Assembly: GCF_000565285.1 (NCBI RefSeq)
Contig: NZ_APVL01000003.1
Span: 248,001-312,000 of the forward strand
DNA from: Cytobacillus firmus DS1
GTDB taxonomy: Bacteria; Bacillota; Bacilli; Bacillales; Cytobacillaceae
Length of the DNA stretch: 64,000 nt
Direction: 5' to 3'
The number at the start of each line of letters is the position of its first letter. Positions within the stretch are counted from its first letter, which is position 1. Of the stretch, positions 1 to 7,718 are shown one piece after another. A program made the position numbers and the translations under genes. The notes beneath the pieces were generated by a model. It did no database searches and was not told the origin of the DNA. It saw only the letters and a list, made by a program, of their open reading frames with translations.

Positions 1-381
1 ATCAGGCACTTTGCCGATACTTTAAAAAGCTACCTCTCCAAAGATGATTACCTGTTCAGAAGCGGAGGAGAGGAGTTTACGATTATTATGAGATTCAGGA
101 CATATGAAGAGTGCCTGAATTTATCTCAGAAGATACGCAACGGGGTTGAAAACAACCCTTTTCAAGCTGAATTTAAAGAGCAGTCCATCTCTATTTCCTA
201 CACTGCGTCCTTTGGTCTTTTTTACTATAAAGTGAACGATCTGCTATCTATTGAAAAAGCTTATGTTTATGCAGATCAACTCCTTCTCCAGTCCAAGGAC
301 ATGGGGAAAAACAGGCTATCCAGCAGGGAAGAGCCTGCCTATCCGCACAGACATGCAGAAGCAGTTCTGACAAACGCATAA
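1..381 (+). CDS. Diguanylate cyclase, GGDEF domain C-terminal part (5' end outside window)
   Basis: The reading frame is open from base 1, so the gene begins upstream of the window. The visible 126 residues hold the active-site signature GGEEF (bases 64-78) within RSGGEEF, followed by the usual second half of the domain with an SFG segment and a KxxGKNR-like end (K-D-M-G-K-N-R). GGDEF enzymes join two GTP into cyclic di-GMP. GGEEF is a catalytically competent variant. No C-terminal EAL domain follows, only a short tail. The input domain is not visible. A terminator lies 10 bases after the stop. Confidence 0.88.
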   Translation: MRHFADTLKSYLSKDDYLFRSGGEEFTIIMRFRTYEECLNLSQKIRNGVENNPFQAEFKEQSISISYTASFGLFYYKVNDLLSIEKAYVYADQLLLQSKDMGKNRLSSREEPAYPHRHAEAVLTNA

Positions 382-390
382 GATATCCAC

Positions 391-416
391 AGCCGCCGGT
401 TTGAGCGGCTTTTTTT
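391..416 (+). terminator. Rho-independent terminator after the GGDEF gene
   Basis: The stem AGCCGC/GCGGCT is followed by seven T residues, just after the stop codon at 381. Confidence 0.85.
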
Positions 417-557
417 ATGGGTATAATACCCTTGTTTTTTACAAAATTATCAATACAATAATTATTCTGAAAAAATAATCTTTTAATAGATTCTCTAGAA
501 AAATTTATTTATTCCTACTAAGAAGCCAATAATAACCATCGTTACATAAAATTTTTT

Positions 558-587
558 TTGACAATTAGCAACTATGAAAGATATTAT
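558..587 (+). promoter_or_regulatory. Sigma-A-type promoter of the peptide transporter
   Basis: A perfect -35 TTGACA (558-563) and a TATTAT -10 (582-587) are separated by 18 bases, about 25 bases upstream of the start codon. The rest of 420-600 is AT-rich and I see no other gene in it. Confidence 0.65.
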
Positions 588-612
588 AGAATAGCTAAAA
601 GGAGGATGAAAC

Positions 613-2106
613 ATGTCAGATTTTAATAGGCAGAAAATTGTTGAAAGTGTGCCTCAAAAAGGTTTCTTCGGACATCCTAAAGGCTTGTTCACACTTTTCT
701 TCACGGAATTTTGGGAGCGCTTTTCTTACTATGGAATGAGAGCAATCCTTGTTTTCTATATGTATTACGAGGTTTCAAAAGGCGGATTAGGCCTCGATGA
801 GCCAACAGCTTTAGCGATCATGTCCATTTATGGGTCATTGGTGTATATGTCAGGCATCATCGGCGGATGGATGGCTGACAGATTACTCGGAACATCCAGA
901 GCGGTATTCTATGGCGGAATTTTAATCATGCTCGGCCATATTGCCCTTTCCATTCCTGGAAGCCTGGCTATGTTCTTTGTTTCCATGGTTCTGATCGTTT
1001 TAGGTACTGGTTTATTAAAGCCGAATGTATCCAGCGTCGTTGGAGACATTTACAGTCCTGAAGATAATCGCCGCGATGCCGGTTTCAGCATTTTCTATAT
1101 GGGCATCAACCTTGGCGGATTCCTTGCGCCATTAATTGTCGGAACAGTTGGAATGAAATATAATTTCCATCTAGGTTTCGCCATTGCAGCCGTTGGTATG
1201 TTCTTTGGCTTATTAGTGTTTATTTTTACGAAAAAGAAAAATCTTGGGTTAGCAGGAACTTATATTTCTAATCCTTTATCTGCAGATGAAAAGAAAAAGG
1301 TTTATACAAGAATCGGCCTGGGTACTGTTATTATTGCCATTTTAGTCGCTGTCGGCATTCCAACTGGTCTTTTAACATTTGATTCCTTTATTGCACTTGT
1401 TGGTATTCTGGGTATCGGTCTCCCAATTATTTACTTTACGATGATGTACCGCAGCCCGAAAACAACAGAAGTGGAACGTTCACGCATCATTGCGTATATT
1501 CCATTATTCATTGCATCTGTTATGTTCTGGGCAATCCAGGAGCAAGGTTCGACGATTCTTGCGAATTATGCGGACAAGCGCACACAGCTTGACTTTATGG
1601 GACTTGATATATCACCGGCATGGTTCCAGTCTCTTAACCCATTATTTATTATTTTCCTGGCGCCGGTATTTGCCTGGATGTGGGTGAAGCTTGGCGACCG
1701 CCAGCCTTCAGTGCCGCAGAAATTCTCACTGGGTCTATTGTTTGCCGGCTTATCTTTCATTGTGATTCTGCTTCCTGCTTACCTTGGCGGAACAGATTCA
1801 CTAGTAAGCCCATTATGGCTGGTTCTCAGCTACTTCATTGTTGTTCTTGGAGAGCTTTGCTTATCACCGGTTGGACTTTCAGCCACAACAAAATTAGCGC
1901 CTGCTGCGTTCTCGGCACAAACGATGAGCCTTTGGTTCCTATCAAATGCGGCAGCACAGGCGATCAATGCACAAATTGTTAAATTCTACTCACCTGAAAC
2001 TGAAATGACCTATTTCGGAGTAATTGGTGCAGTAGCGATCTTACTATCCATCATCCTATTCTTATTGAGTCCTAAGATTCAAGGATTTATGAAGGGTGTA
2101 CGTTAA
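613..2106 (+). CDS. Peptide MFS transporter, POT/PTR family
   Basis: This 497-residue integral membrane protein is a proton-coupled oligopeptide transporter, probably importing di- and tripeptides. The N-terminal FFTEFWERFSYYGMRAIL segment carries the ExxERFxYYG motif that couples protons in this family. A second family signature (N-L-G-G-F-L-A-P-L-I) lies around residues 165-175. About 14 hydrophobic segments are visible, and length is normal for DtpT/YclF-type proteins. AAGGAGG lies just upstream of the ATG. It stands alone, with its own promoter and terminator. Confidence 0.93.
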   Translation: MSDFNRQKIVESVPQKGFFGHPKGLFTLFFTEFWERFSYYGMRAILVFYMYYEVSKGGLGLDEPTALAIMSIYGSLVYMSGIIGGWMADRLLGTSRAVFYGGILIMLGHIALSIPGSLAMFFVSMVLIVLGTGLLKPNVSSVVGDIYSPEDNRRDAGFSIFYMGINLGGFLAPLIVGTVGMKYNFHLGFAIAAVGMFFGLLVFIFTKKKNLGLAGTYISNPLSADEKKKVYTRIGLGTVIIAILVAVGIPTGLLTFDSFIALVGILGIGLPIIYFTMMYRSPKTTEVERSRIIAYIPLFIASVMFWAIQEQGSTILANYADKRTQLDFMGLDISPAWFQSLNPLFIIFLAPVFAWMWVKLGDRQPSVPQKFSLGLLFAGLSFIVILLPAYLGGTDSLVSPLWLVLSYFIVVLGELCLSPVGLSATTKLAPAAFSAQTMSLWFLSNAAAQAINAQIVKFYSPETEMTYFGVIGAVAILLSIILFLLSPKIQGFMKGVR

Positions 2107-2109
2107 TCG

Positions 2110-2144
2110 AAAAGCCAGAAGAGTTAACCTCTTCTGGCTTTTTT
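2110..2144 (+). terminator. Terminator of the peptide transporter gene
   Basis: A 13-bp stem (AAAGCCAGAAGAG with its complement), a 5-base loop and a T-run follow directly after the stop. Confidence 0.92.
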
Positions 2145-2187
2145 GTGCTTGTTTCAGGGAATCTGTTTGGCCGGTAACCCGCTGCCA

Positions 2188-2688
2188 TCAGCCTCTCCAT
2201 TCCGCAAGCATCGGTCCTTCTTCACCATAGACGGGGTCCATCTGCGGAACTGGAACATTTTTTATTTCTGCGAGTGCCTGTACACGGTCTGATGGGTCTT
2301 TTTTCTTCATATTCGGGCTTGTTCCGCCGGGATAGGCGCCCACGACTTCGAAGTCCGGGCTGCTTTCAATCTTCTTATGCCCTGTGCCTGCAGGAAGGAG
2401 AATGACGTCGCCCTGGCTGATTTCCAGGCGCTTGCCCTGATCACCGCCGATGAGGACGGCGGCGTGCCCCGCCTTTACACCCAGTACTTCATGTGTATTG
2501 CTGTGATAGTGGTGATAATCATACACTCCGCCTGTCCAGCTTCCAGTCCATTGGTGTCTGTTGAATGCCGCCTCTATTTCATCGGGCTGTTCTTTGAAAA
2601 CAGCCTTATAGATGATAACAGAGTGGTCAGGATTGTTGGGTATTTGCCCATCATCCGACAGCTGAAATGTTTGAATTTGGCTATTCAA
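2188..2688 (-). CDS. Cupin domain protein, YjlB-like
   Basis: The protein has 166 residues and a single cupin beta-barrel. Candidate metal ligands sit in the first cupin motif (Y-H-H-Y-H-S-N-T-H-E, about residues 57-66) and in the second motif around the PAGTGHK segment. It resembles the uncharacterised B. subtilis YjlB in length and composition. No substrate can be assigned. It is the downstream gene of a probable two-gene unit with the metallopeptidase, 21 bases apart. Its own AGGAG site (in the revcomp of 2696-2701) supports the start. Confidence 0.82.
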   Translation of the reverse strand: MNSQIQTFQLSDDGQIPNNPDHSVIIYKAVFKEQPDEIEAAFNRHQWTGSWTGGVYDYHHYHSNTHEVLGVKAGHAAVLIGGDQGKRLEISQGDVILLPAGTGHKKIESSPDFEVVGAYPGGTSPNMKKKDPSDRVQALAEIKNVPVPQMDPVYGEEGPMLAEWRG

Positions 2689-2709
2689 TGGTGAACCGCT
2701 CCTTTCTCA

Positions 2710-3558
2710 TCAAAAACTGCTTTGCTTAAACGTATCTCCGCCTTTGATGGTTCCGTTCTGGAATCCTTTGTGAAACCATGATTTCCTTTGTTCTGATGTG
2801 CCATGTGTAAAGCTTTCCGGCACGACATAGCCCTGCGCCCGTTTTTGAAGGGTATCATCCCCTACTGCCGTGGCGGCATTCAGGGCTTCTTCCAGGTCGC
2901 CTTCCTCTAAATATCCCATTCCCTTGGCATGGTGGGCCCAAACGCCTGAATAATAGTCGGCCTGCAATTCAAACCGGACGAGATATTTATTAAATTTTTC
3001 TTCACTCATTTTCTGGCGGAGCGGCATGATTTCCTCTGTTGTCCCCAGCAGTGTCTGTACATGGTGCCCAACCTCATGGGCAATAACATAAGCCATGGCA
3101 AAATCACCGGGTGCCTGGAATTTCCTTTGCAGTTCTTCGTAAAAGCTTAAATCGATATACAGCTTTTGGTCGCCCGGGCAATAGAAGGGTCCCACTGAAG
3201 AGGACGCTGCCCCGCATGCAGACTGTACACTGCCTGAGTATAAAACAAGGGTCGGCTCTTTATACTGCAAACCCTGCTCTTCGAATATTTCCGTCCAGAC
3301 CTCTTCTGTATCCGCCAGCACAACTGAGACAAAATCAGCAAGCTCTTTTTCCTGCTCTGACTCTTCATATGGCACAGATGTACCAGAATCTGATCCGCTC
3401 ATATTGCCTAACAGCTCTCCCGGATCACCCCCAAGGAAGGTAAATAACAATAATATAATAATTCCGCCAAGGCCGCCGCCGATAAGAGTTTTCCCCCCGC
3501 CGCCCATGCCTCTCCGGTCTTCCACATTAGAACTCGCTCTTCTGCCTTTCCACTTCAT
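2710..3558 (-). CDS. Neutral zinc metallopeptidase, YpfJ/KPN_02809 family
   Basis: This 282-residue protein has the zinc-binding motif HEVGHH at residues 161-166, inside AYVIAHEVGHHVQ. A downstream E-L-Q-A-D-Y motif probably supplies the third zinc ligand. An N-terminal basic, serine-rich stretch is followed by a glycine-rich hydrophobic helix (about 22-45), so the protein is likely membrane-anchored with the catalytic domain outside. The family is widespread, but its substrate is unknown. AGGAGG lies just upstream of the ATG. Confidence 0.88.
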   Translation of the reverse strand: MKWKGRRASSNVEDRRGMGGGGKTLIGGGLGGIIILLLFTFLGGDPGELLGNMSGSDSGTSVPYEESEQEKELADFVSVVLADTEEVWTEIFEEQGLQYKEPTLVLYSGSVQSACGAASSSVGPFYCPGDQKLYIDLSFYEELQRKFQAPGDFAMAYVIAHEVGHHVQTLLGTTEEIMPLRQKMSEEKFNKYLVRFELQADYYSGVWAHHAKGMGYLEEGDLEEALNAATAVGDDTLQKRAQGYVVPESFTHGTSEQRKSWFHKGFQNGTIKGGDTFKQSSF

Positions 3559-3634
3559 GATTCAGCCTCCTAATGAAACATCACTTTCATTAGTGTATAC
3601 CCGAAATGAAGCGATTTATTAACTTATCAGATAC

Positions 3635-3666
3635 AAAATAAGTGCCTGCTGCTAAAACAGGCACTT
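3635..3666 (-). terminator. Terminator of the FAD oxidase gene
   Basis: Read on the minus strand, AAGTGCCTG and its complement CAGGCACTT form a hairpin followed by ATTTTG, directly after the oxidase stop. Confidence 0.7.
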
Positions 3667-3675
3667 TGAGATCTA

Positions 3676-4794
3676 TCATTTTTTTATCGCGCCAGCCGGA
3701 TCATAGAGGCTCAGGTCAATATCAACCTCTTGCCCGAGAGCAAGCCCGGCCGCTTGAGCACCCAGAAACGGCCCTGCGGTGAGCCCTGAGGCTCCAAGCC
3801 CATTTGCTATGTAAAGGCCTTTGAAACCGGGGATTTGCCCTATAATGGGCAGAAATCCGGGTGTATAGGGACGGAATCCCACCCTTGCTTCACTGAATGT
3901 TCCATCCGATAGTCCCGGGGCGATTGCTAAAGCTTTTTCAAAAATATCATTCAGACCGCCTGCGGTTACTCTTAAATCGTAGCCCATATCATCTTCATGA
4001 GTGGCACCAATGACGATGCGTCCGCCCTCAAAAGCCAGAATGTATTGATTGTTTGGCGGCATGACAACCGGCCAGCCTGCTGTATCTTCTCCTTCAAGCT
4101 CAAGATGGACGATTTGCGCTTTCTGCGGCTTCACATCCAGCTGGATTCCAAGCGGCTCAAAAAGCTCTCCTGCCCATGCTCCGGCCGCTGCAATCACACT
4201 TTCCGCTTCATATTGCTTTCCGTTCGCTTTAACAGCTGTAACCTCATCTCCCAGGCACACCAGTTCTGCGGAGCCATGCACCAATTCCGCACCATGCTTT
4301 TCAGCAGCCCGCAGCAGGGCGTCCCTCAATGCGCGGCCGTTGACGCGCGCCGCACCGCTTACATGTACAGAGGCATATTCCATTGCCAATGGCGGAAACA
4401 GCCGGGATGTCTCTTCCGGAGACACCAGCGTAATCTCCCCCATTTCAGGGGCATCTCCGCGCCTTATCATGGCCCGTTCTTCCATTTTTCCAAGCTTTGC
4501 AGGATCGGTATGAAGGCTTATGGCTCCCGCCTGCTGATAGCCTGTCTCTGTCTCGCCGTCTTTTTCAAGCTCCCTGATAAGTGTCTGATAATAGGCAGCT
4601 CCCCCTTTGGCGAGCGCATACCATGCCTTATTCCGCCGCTGTGACAGCCAGGGGCATATGATACCGGCCGCTGCATCAGTTGCCTGCCCCGGATCTTTGC
4701 GGTCGATAACGGTGACTTTTGCACCAGCCTTAGCCAAATGGTAGGCAGCAGAAGCCCCCAGAATTCCTGCACCGATTACGATATGACTTTTCAT
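3676..4794 (-). CDS. FAD-dependent oxidoreductase, DAO (glycine/D-amino-acid oxidase) family
   Basis: The protein has 372 residues. The Rossmann dinucleotide site GAGILGASAAYHLAKAG lies at residues 8-24, and the acidic residue ending the second strand (V-I-D-R) follows. The C-terminal half has the family pattern V-G-F-R-P-Y-T-P and an N-G-L-G-A-S-G-L segment that closes the FAD pocket. Relatives oxidise secondary or D-amino acids; in Bacillus the closest type is YurR. The substrate is not predictable here. It is a single gene with its own terminator. Confidence 0.88.
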   Translation of the reverse strand: MKSHIVIGAGILGASAAYHLAKAGAKVTVIDRKDPGQATDAAAGIICPWLSQRRNKAWYALAKGGAAYYQTLIRELEKDGETETGYQQAGAISLHTDPAKLGKMEERAMIRRGDAPEMGEITLVSPEETSRLFPPLAMEYASVHVSGAARVNGRALRDALLRAAEKHGAELVHGSAELVCLGDEVTAVKANGKQYEAESVIAAAGAWAGELFEPLGIQLDVKPQKAQIVHLELEGEDTAGWPVVMPPNNQYILAFEGGRIVIGATHEDDMGYDLRVTAGGLNDIFEKALAIAPGLSDGTFSEARVGFRPYTPGFLPIIGQIPGFKGLYIANGLGASGLTAGPFLGAQAAGLALGQEVDIDLSLYDPAGAIKK

Positions 4795-4895
4795 AATGAC
4801 TCCTTTTTGCGATCTGGTTTGTCACTTATTTTACAAGAGTTTGGGGAAAGGTTCAAAAAGGGGGACGCTGCTGGTACTGATCAGCTCCTTGATCC

Positions 4896-4937
4896 AAAAA
4901 AAAACTGCATGACAGGTTCAGGAACCCATCATGCAAT
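4896..4937 (-). terminator. Terminator of the small spore-protein gene
   Basis: The minus-strand stem TGCATGA...TCATGCA contains an inner GGTTC/GAACC pair and is followed by a run of nine T residues. Confidence 0.85.
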
Positions 4938-4941
4938 TTCA

Positions 4942-5133
4942 TTAAAATGGCTTATTTGGTTCATAGGTCGGCTGCTGGCTTTGTGCCTGATATTGCTGGC
5001 TTTTGGCTGCAGCATCCTGGACGTTTTCTTCAAGAGCAAACTCAGTGTCCATACCCTTTTTAAACTGTTCCGCCTGGTTTTGGGCGGCGACGATCTGCTG
5101 TTCTTCTGTTACTTTATTCGGCTGCTTTGGCAT
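4942..5133 (-). CDS. Probable gamma-type small acid-soluble spore protein
   Basis: This is a 63-residue, very hydrophilic, Gln-rich protein. The segment D-T-E-F-A-L-E-E-N-V-Q-D matches the T-E-F-A-(T/S)-E-T-x-V-Q core of SspE-type gamma SASPs, the spore storage proteins degraded on germination. It is shorter than B. subtilis SspE and has a single copy of the repeat unit. AAGGAG lies about 9 bases before the ATG. I could not recognise a sigma-G promoter with confidence. Confidence 0.7.
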   Translation of the reverse strand: MPKQPNKVTEEQQIVAAQNQAEQFKKGMDTEFALEENVQDAAAKSQQYQAQSQQPTYEPNKPF

Positions 5134-5333
5134 CCCTATCTCTCCTTTATTTTAGGAAGTATAGCTATAGATTTTCCAAAGCTTCAGGCACTATTCACCT
5201 TTTTACAGATCCGCCTTTCAAGCCCATGAAAAATAGAACTTATTTGCCTGTCCTCCCCCTAAGGTGAAAGTATGGCAGTGTTTTTGTTATAATCATAATA
5301 CTTAGATGGAATTTGACTTTAACTGGAGTGAAC

Positions 5334-6509
5334 ATGTTGAATACTAAAAAAGCACTGCCTCTTTTATTCGCCGTTATGTTTCTTGTGATGGTGGGGTTTG
5401 GAATCATTATTCCTGTCATCCCCTTTTACGCGGAAGAATTAGGGGCATCACCCACTGAACTGGGCCTGTTAATGGCCGTTTATTCACTGATGCAGCTTCT
5501 GTTTGCGCCTATGTGGGGGCGCATATCCGATAAAATCGGACGCAAGCCTGTCATTATGATCGGTATTTTCGGTCTTGGATTGTCTTTTTTCATGATGGCC
5601 CTGTCCACTGAGCTGTGGATGCTGTTTGCGGCCAGAATTATCGGCGGCTTTCTGTCGTCTGCCAATATGCCGACGGTAATGGCTTATGTAGCGGATATTA
5701 CATCTGAAGAAGACCGTGGAAAAGGGATGGGCATCATTGGAGCTGCAGTGGGCTTAGGCTTTATTTTCGGCCCGGCGATCGGCGGCATCTTTTCCCGGGA
5801 AAGTTTGAACCTGCCTTTCTACGCGGCAGGGACTTCTTCGTTTATCACATTCTTCCTTGTCATGCTTGTGCTGAAGGAATCCCTATCACCGGAGCAGCGC
5901 AGCCAGGGAACAGCTAAGCGTCCAGGTCTGATGACCGCTTTAAGAGGAAACACTGGCATTTTGTTTATCCTTCAGCTGTTTGTTTCGCTGTCACTGGCAG
6001 GACTGGAAGCAACCTTCGCGTATTTTGCGGCTGAAAAAGCCGGCCTTGGCACCGTGGAGCTGGGCTATATCTTTATGATTATGGGATTTGGAGGCGCCCT
6101 TGTGCAGGGCGGTCTGGTAGGACGAATGACGAAAAAGTATGGAGAAGGAGCTGTGATTCAGCTGGGGACCATCGTCTCCGCTATTGGCTTTGGACTGATC
6201 CTCCTGGTTGACAGTTTTACGACTGCAGCGATTTTCCTGACGATTTTCGGCATAGGGAACGGGTTTATCCGTCCGAGTGTTTCTTCCCTGCTGACAAAAA
6301 CATCTCAAACTGGACACGGCAGTACGACTGGCCTGCTGTCATCATTCGATTCCCTGGGACGCATTATCGGCCCTCCGCTCGGAGGATGGCTGTTCACCAT
6401 CAGCATCGGTGCTCCGTACCTGACGGGAATCCTGCTTTCCGGTTTGGCATTCATAATGTATCGTGTGTATTCTGTCAAGGTGAACAGAACACGTTCGATT
6501 ACACCTTAA
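5334..6509 (+). CDS. MFS drug efflux transporter, TetA/Bmr type
   Basis: The frame runs 12 hydrophobic segments. MFS motif A (G-R-I-S-D-K-I-G-R-K-P) lies after the second helix, and a GxxxGPxxGG-type motif C (G-L-G-F-I-F-G-P-A-I-G-G) lies in helix 5. The latter marks proton/drug antiporters. I chose the ATG at 5334. A TTG 21 bases upstream is in frame but lacks a Shine-Dalgarno sequence, while GGAGTG precedes 5334 at short spacing and would also serve a TTG at 5337. TATAAT at 5288-5293 is a likely -10. The substrate is unknown. Confidence 0.88.
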   Translation: MLNTKKALPLLFAVMFLVMVGFGIIIPVIPFYAEELGASPTELGLLMAVYSLMQLLFAPMWGRISDKIGRKPVIMIGIFGLGLSFFMMALSTELWMLFAARIIGGFLSSANMPTVMAYVADITSEEDRGKGMGIIGAAVGLGFIFGPAIGGIFSRESLNLPFYAAGTSSFITFFLVMLVLKESLSPEQRSQGTAKRPGLMTALRGNTGILFILQLFVSLSLAGLEATFAYFAAEKAGLGTVELGYIFMIMGFGGALVQGGLVGRMTKKYGEGAVIQLGTIVSAIGFGLILLVDSFTTAAIFLTIFGIGNGFIRPSVSSLLTKTSQTGHGSTTGLLSSFDSLGRIIGPPLGGWLFTISIGAPYLTGILLSGLAFIMYRVYSVKVNRTRSITP

Positions 6510-6536
6510 AAAGGAGGCATATTTTGCCTCCTTTTT
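6508..6536. terminator. Bidirectional terminator between convergent genes
   Basis: An 11-bp stem AAAAAGGAGGC/GCCTCCTTTTT lies between the stops of the MFS gene (+) and the methyltransferase gene (-). It has A and T runs on both sides. Confidence 0.9.
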
Positions 6537-7133
6537 CTACTTTTTCAGGATCACCTGGATGACGTGCCCCGTGCCTGTATGGCCTTTTCCTTCCACTCTT
6601 TCCTGTTCGCCATAAAAGAAATGAAGGACCTTATAACCGTGAATCCATTGAAGAATATCTGCAGGATGATAGACCATGTCCACACTTTTTGGCCCGCCTG
6701 TTCCATAGCGGAGCTGATCCTCCGAATAGACCTCAAGCATGACAATTCCACCCGGCTTGACAACAGAAACCAGCTTATCGAAAACAGTCTTTTGGTCTTT
6801 TTTCAGAAAATGGCCAAAAACCATTATCGAAGCGTCATATTCTCCCGAAGGCACAGAATCGTGGATCAGATCCTTCTGCCCTGTTTCCACTCTGACTTGA
6901 TGGCGCTCAGCCAGCTGCTTTGTTTTGTCTAACCCGCTTTGCGTATAATCCCATGCTGTTACATCATGCCCCTTTCTTGCAAGGAATACAGCATTTCGGC
7001 CCTCCCCCTCGGCAAAGGCAACAACTCTTTTGTGCCCTTCAAGCCGCCATGCCTGCTCTCTGATGAATTCATTGGGCTCTTCGCCATATAAATAGCCCTC
7101 TTGAGAAAACTTTTCTTCCCATAGATTTGCCAA
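6537..7133 (-). CDS. Class I SAM-dependent methyltransferase
   Basis: The product is 198 residues when started at the TTG at 7133, which has AAGGAG eight bases upstream. The longer frame to 7211 has no such site and would add an unusual leader. Motif I is A-F-A-E-G-E-G-R-N-A, with A-W-D-Y as the motif II acidic strand end. This arrangement is typical of small tellurite-resistance/TehB-like methyltransferases. The acceptor substrate is unknown. It is transcribed divergently from the thioredoxin-like gene. Confidence 0.82.
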   Translation of the reverse strand: MANLWEEKFSQEGYLYGEEPNEFIREQAWRLEGHKRVVAFAEGEGRNAVFLARKGHDVTAWDYTQSGLDKTKQLAERHQVRVETGQKDLIHDSVPSGEYDASIMVFGHFLKKDQKTVFDKLVSVVKPGGIVMLEVYSEDQLRYGTGGPKSVDMVYHPADILQWIHGYKVLHFFYGEQERVEGKGHTGTGHVIQVILKK

Positions 7134-7188
7134 TCTAACCACTCCTTCCCCATAAGGTATTCTAGGAGAGGTTATGGAAATCCTATTG

Positions 7189-7194
7189 TATAAT
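7189..7194 (+). promoter_or_regulatory. Possible -10 element for the thioredoxin-like gene
   Basis: A TATAAT hexamer stands 30 bases before the ATG at 7225. I see no good -35 at normal spacing. Confidence 0.4.
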
Positions 7195-7224
7195 GGAAAA
7201 AATGCCAGCAAGAGGAGGATAAAG

Positions 7225-7554
7225 ATGAAAGAGCTGACAGCGATGGAAGAGGTGCATCAGTTTATTCAAGACACTGAGCTGGGCCTAATTTATGTGCTGC
7301 ATGACAGCTGAAGCGTCTGTCATGGCCTGCTTCCTCAGGTTGAGGAAGTGCTGAAGGATTATCCCCGTATCGAAGCACGGCTTGTGAATGCAGGCAAGGT
7401 AACCGAGATTGCCGGGTACCTGATGGCCTTCACAGTGCCTGTGATTGCCTTATATCTGGATGGAAGAGAAGTATTGAGGGAAGCGCGGTTTATTCCTGTT
7501 GAGAAGCTTCGTGGTGATTTGAAAAGGATTTATGAAGGGGTTTTTGAAGTGTAA
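7225..7554 (+). CDS. Thioredoxin-like protein with in-frame TGA at the first active-site position (candidate selenoprotein, UxxC)
   Basis: AGAGGAGG at 7211-7218 precedes the ATG at 7225. Reading through one in-frame TGA (7309-7311, codon 29) gives a 109-residue thioredoxin-fold protein. The TGA lies exactly where Bacillus homologues have the first Cys of CSVC, so the motif reads U-S-V-C with Cys at residue 32. A conserved T-V-P-V cis-proline segment follows around residues 71-74, then a family-like D-G-R-E-V-L-R-E-A-R-F. The reading frame is intact on both sides of the TGA, as expected for decoding as selenocysteine or for a very recent nonsense mutation. A routine annotation would start at an internal codon near 7348 and lose the active site. 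A perfect hairpin follows at 7330-7348. No sel genes are visible in this window. Confidence 0.7.
7328..7350 (+). promoter_or_regulatory. SECIS-like hairpin downstream of the TGA codon
   Basis: CTTCCTCA-GGT-TGAGGAAG forms a perfect 8-bp stem with a GGT loop, extendable by two G-U pairs. The loop begins 26 bases after the TGA, and its first base is G. Published bacterial SECIS models ask for a loop roughly 16-37 bases after UGA with a G among its first two bases. The hairpin lies inside coding sequence, so chance or codon constraint is possible. Confidence 0.5.
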
Positions 7555-7616
7555 AACAGGACTGGCAGTGCTTTTCCACTGATCTGCTATGAATTGAATT
7601 GCTTATAATGAATGTG

Positions 7617-7650
7617 TGAACCAGGCAGCCAATGCCTGGTTCAATTTTTA
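7617..7650 (+). terminator. Terminator after the thioredoxin-like gene
   Basis: A perfect 11-bp stem TGAACCAGGCA/TGCCTGGTTCA with a 5-base loop is followed by ATTTTTAAT. Confidence 0.85.
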
Positions 7651-7718
7651 ATAGGCTTCTTCCACCTGCCAGGGCAGCTTTTGGATTCAGCGAGCCTACC
7701 CTTATGCTTTTCTAATTC

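Noticed and set aside
3997-4644. 215-codon plus-strand ORF inside the FAD oxidase
   Set aside because: It is an antisense shadow of a well-supported gene, with no coding signature.
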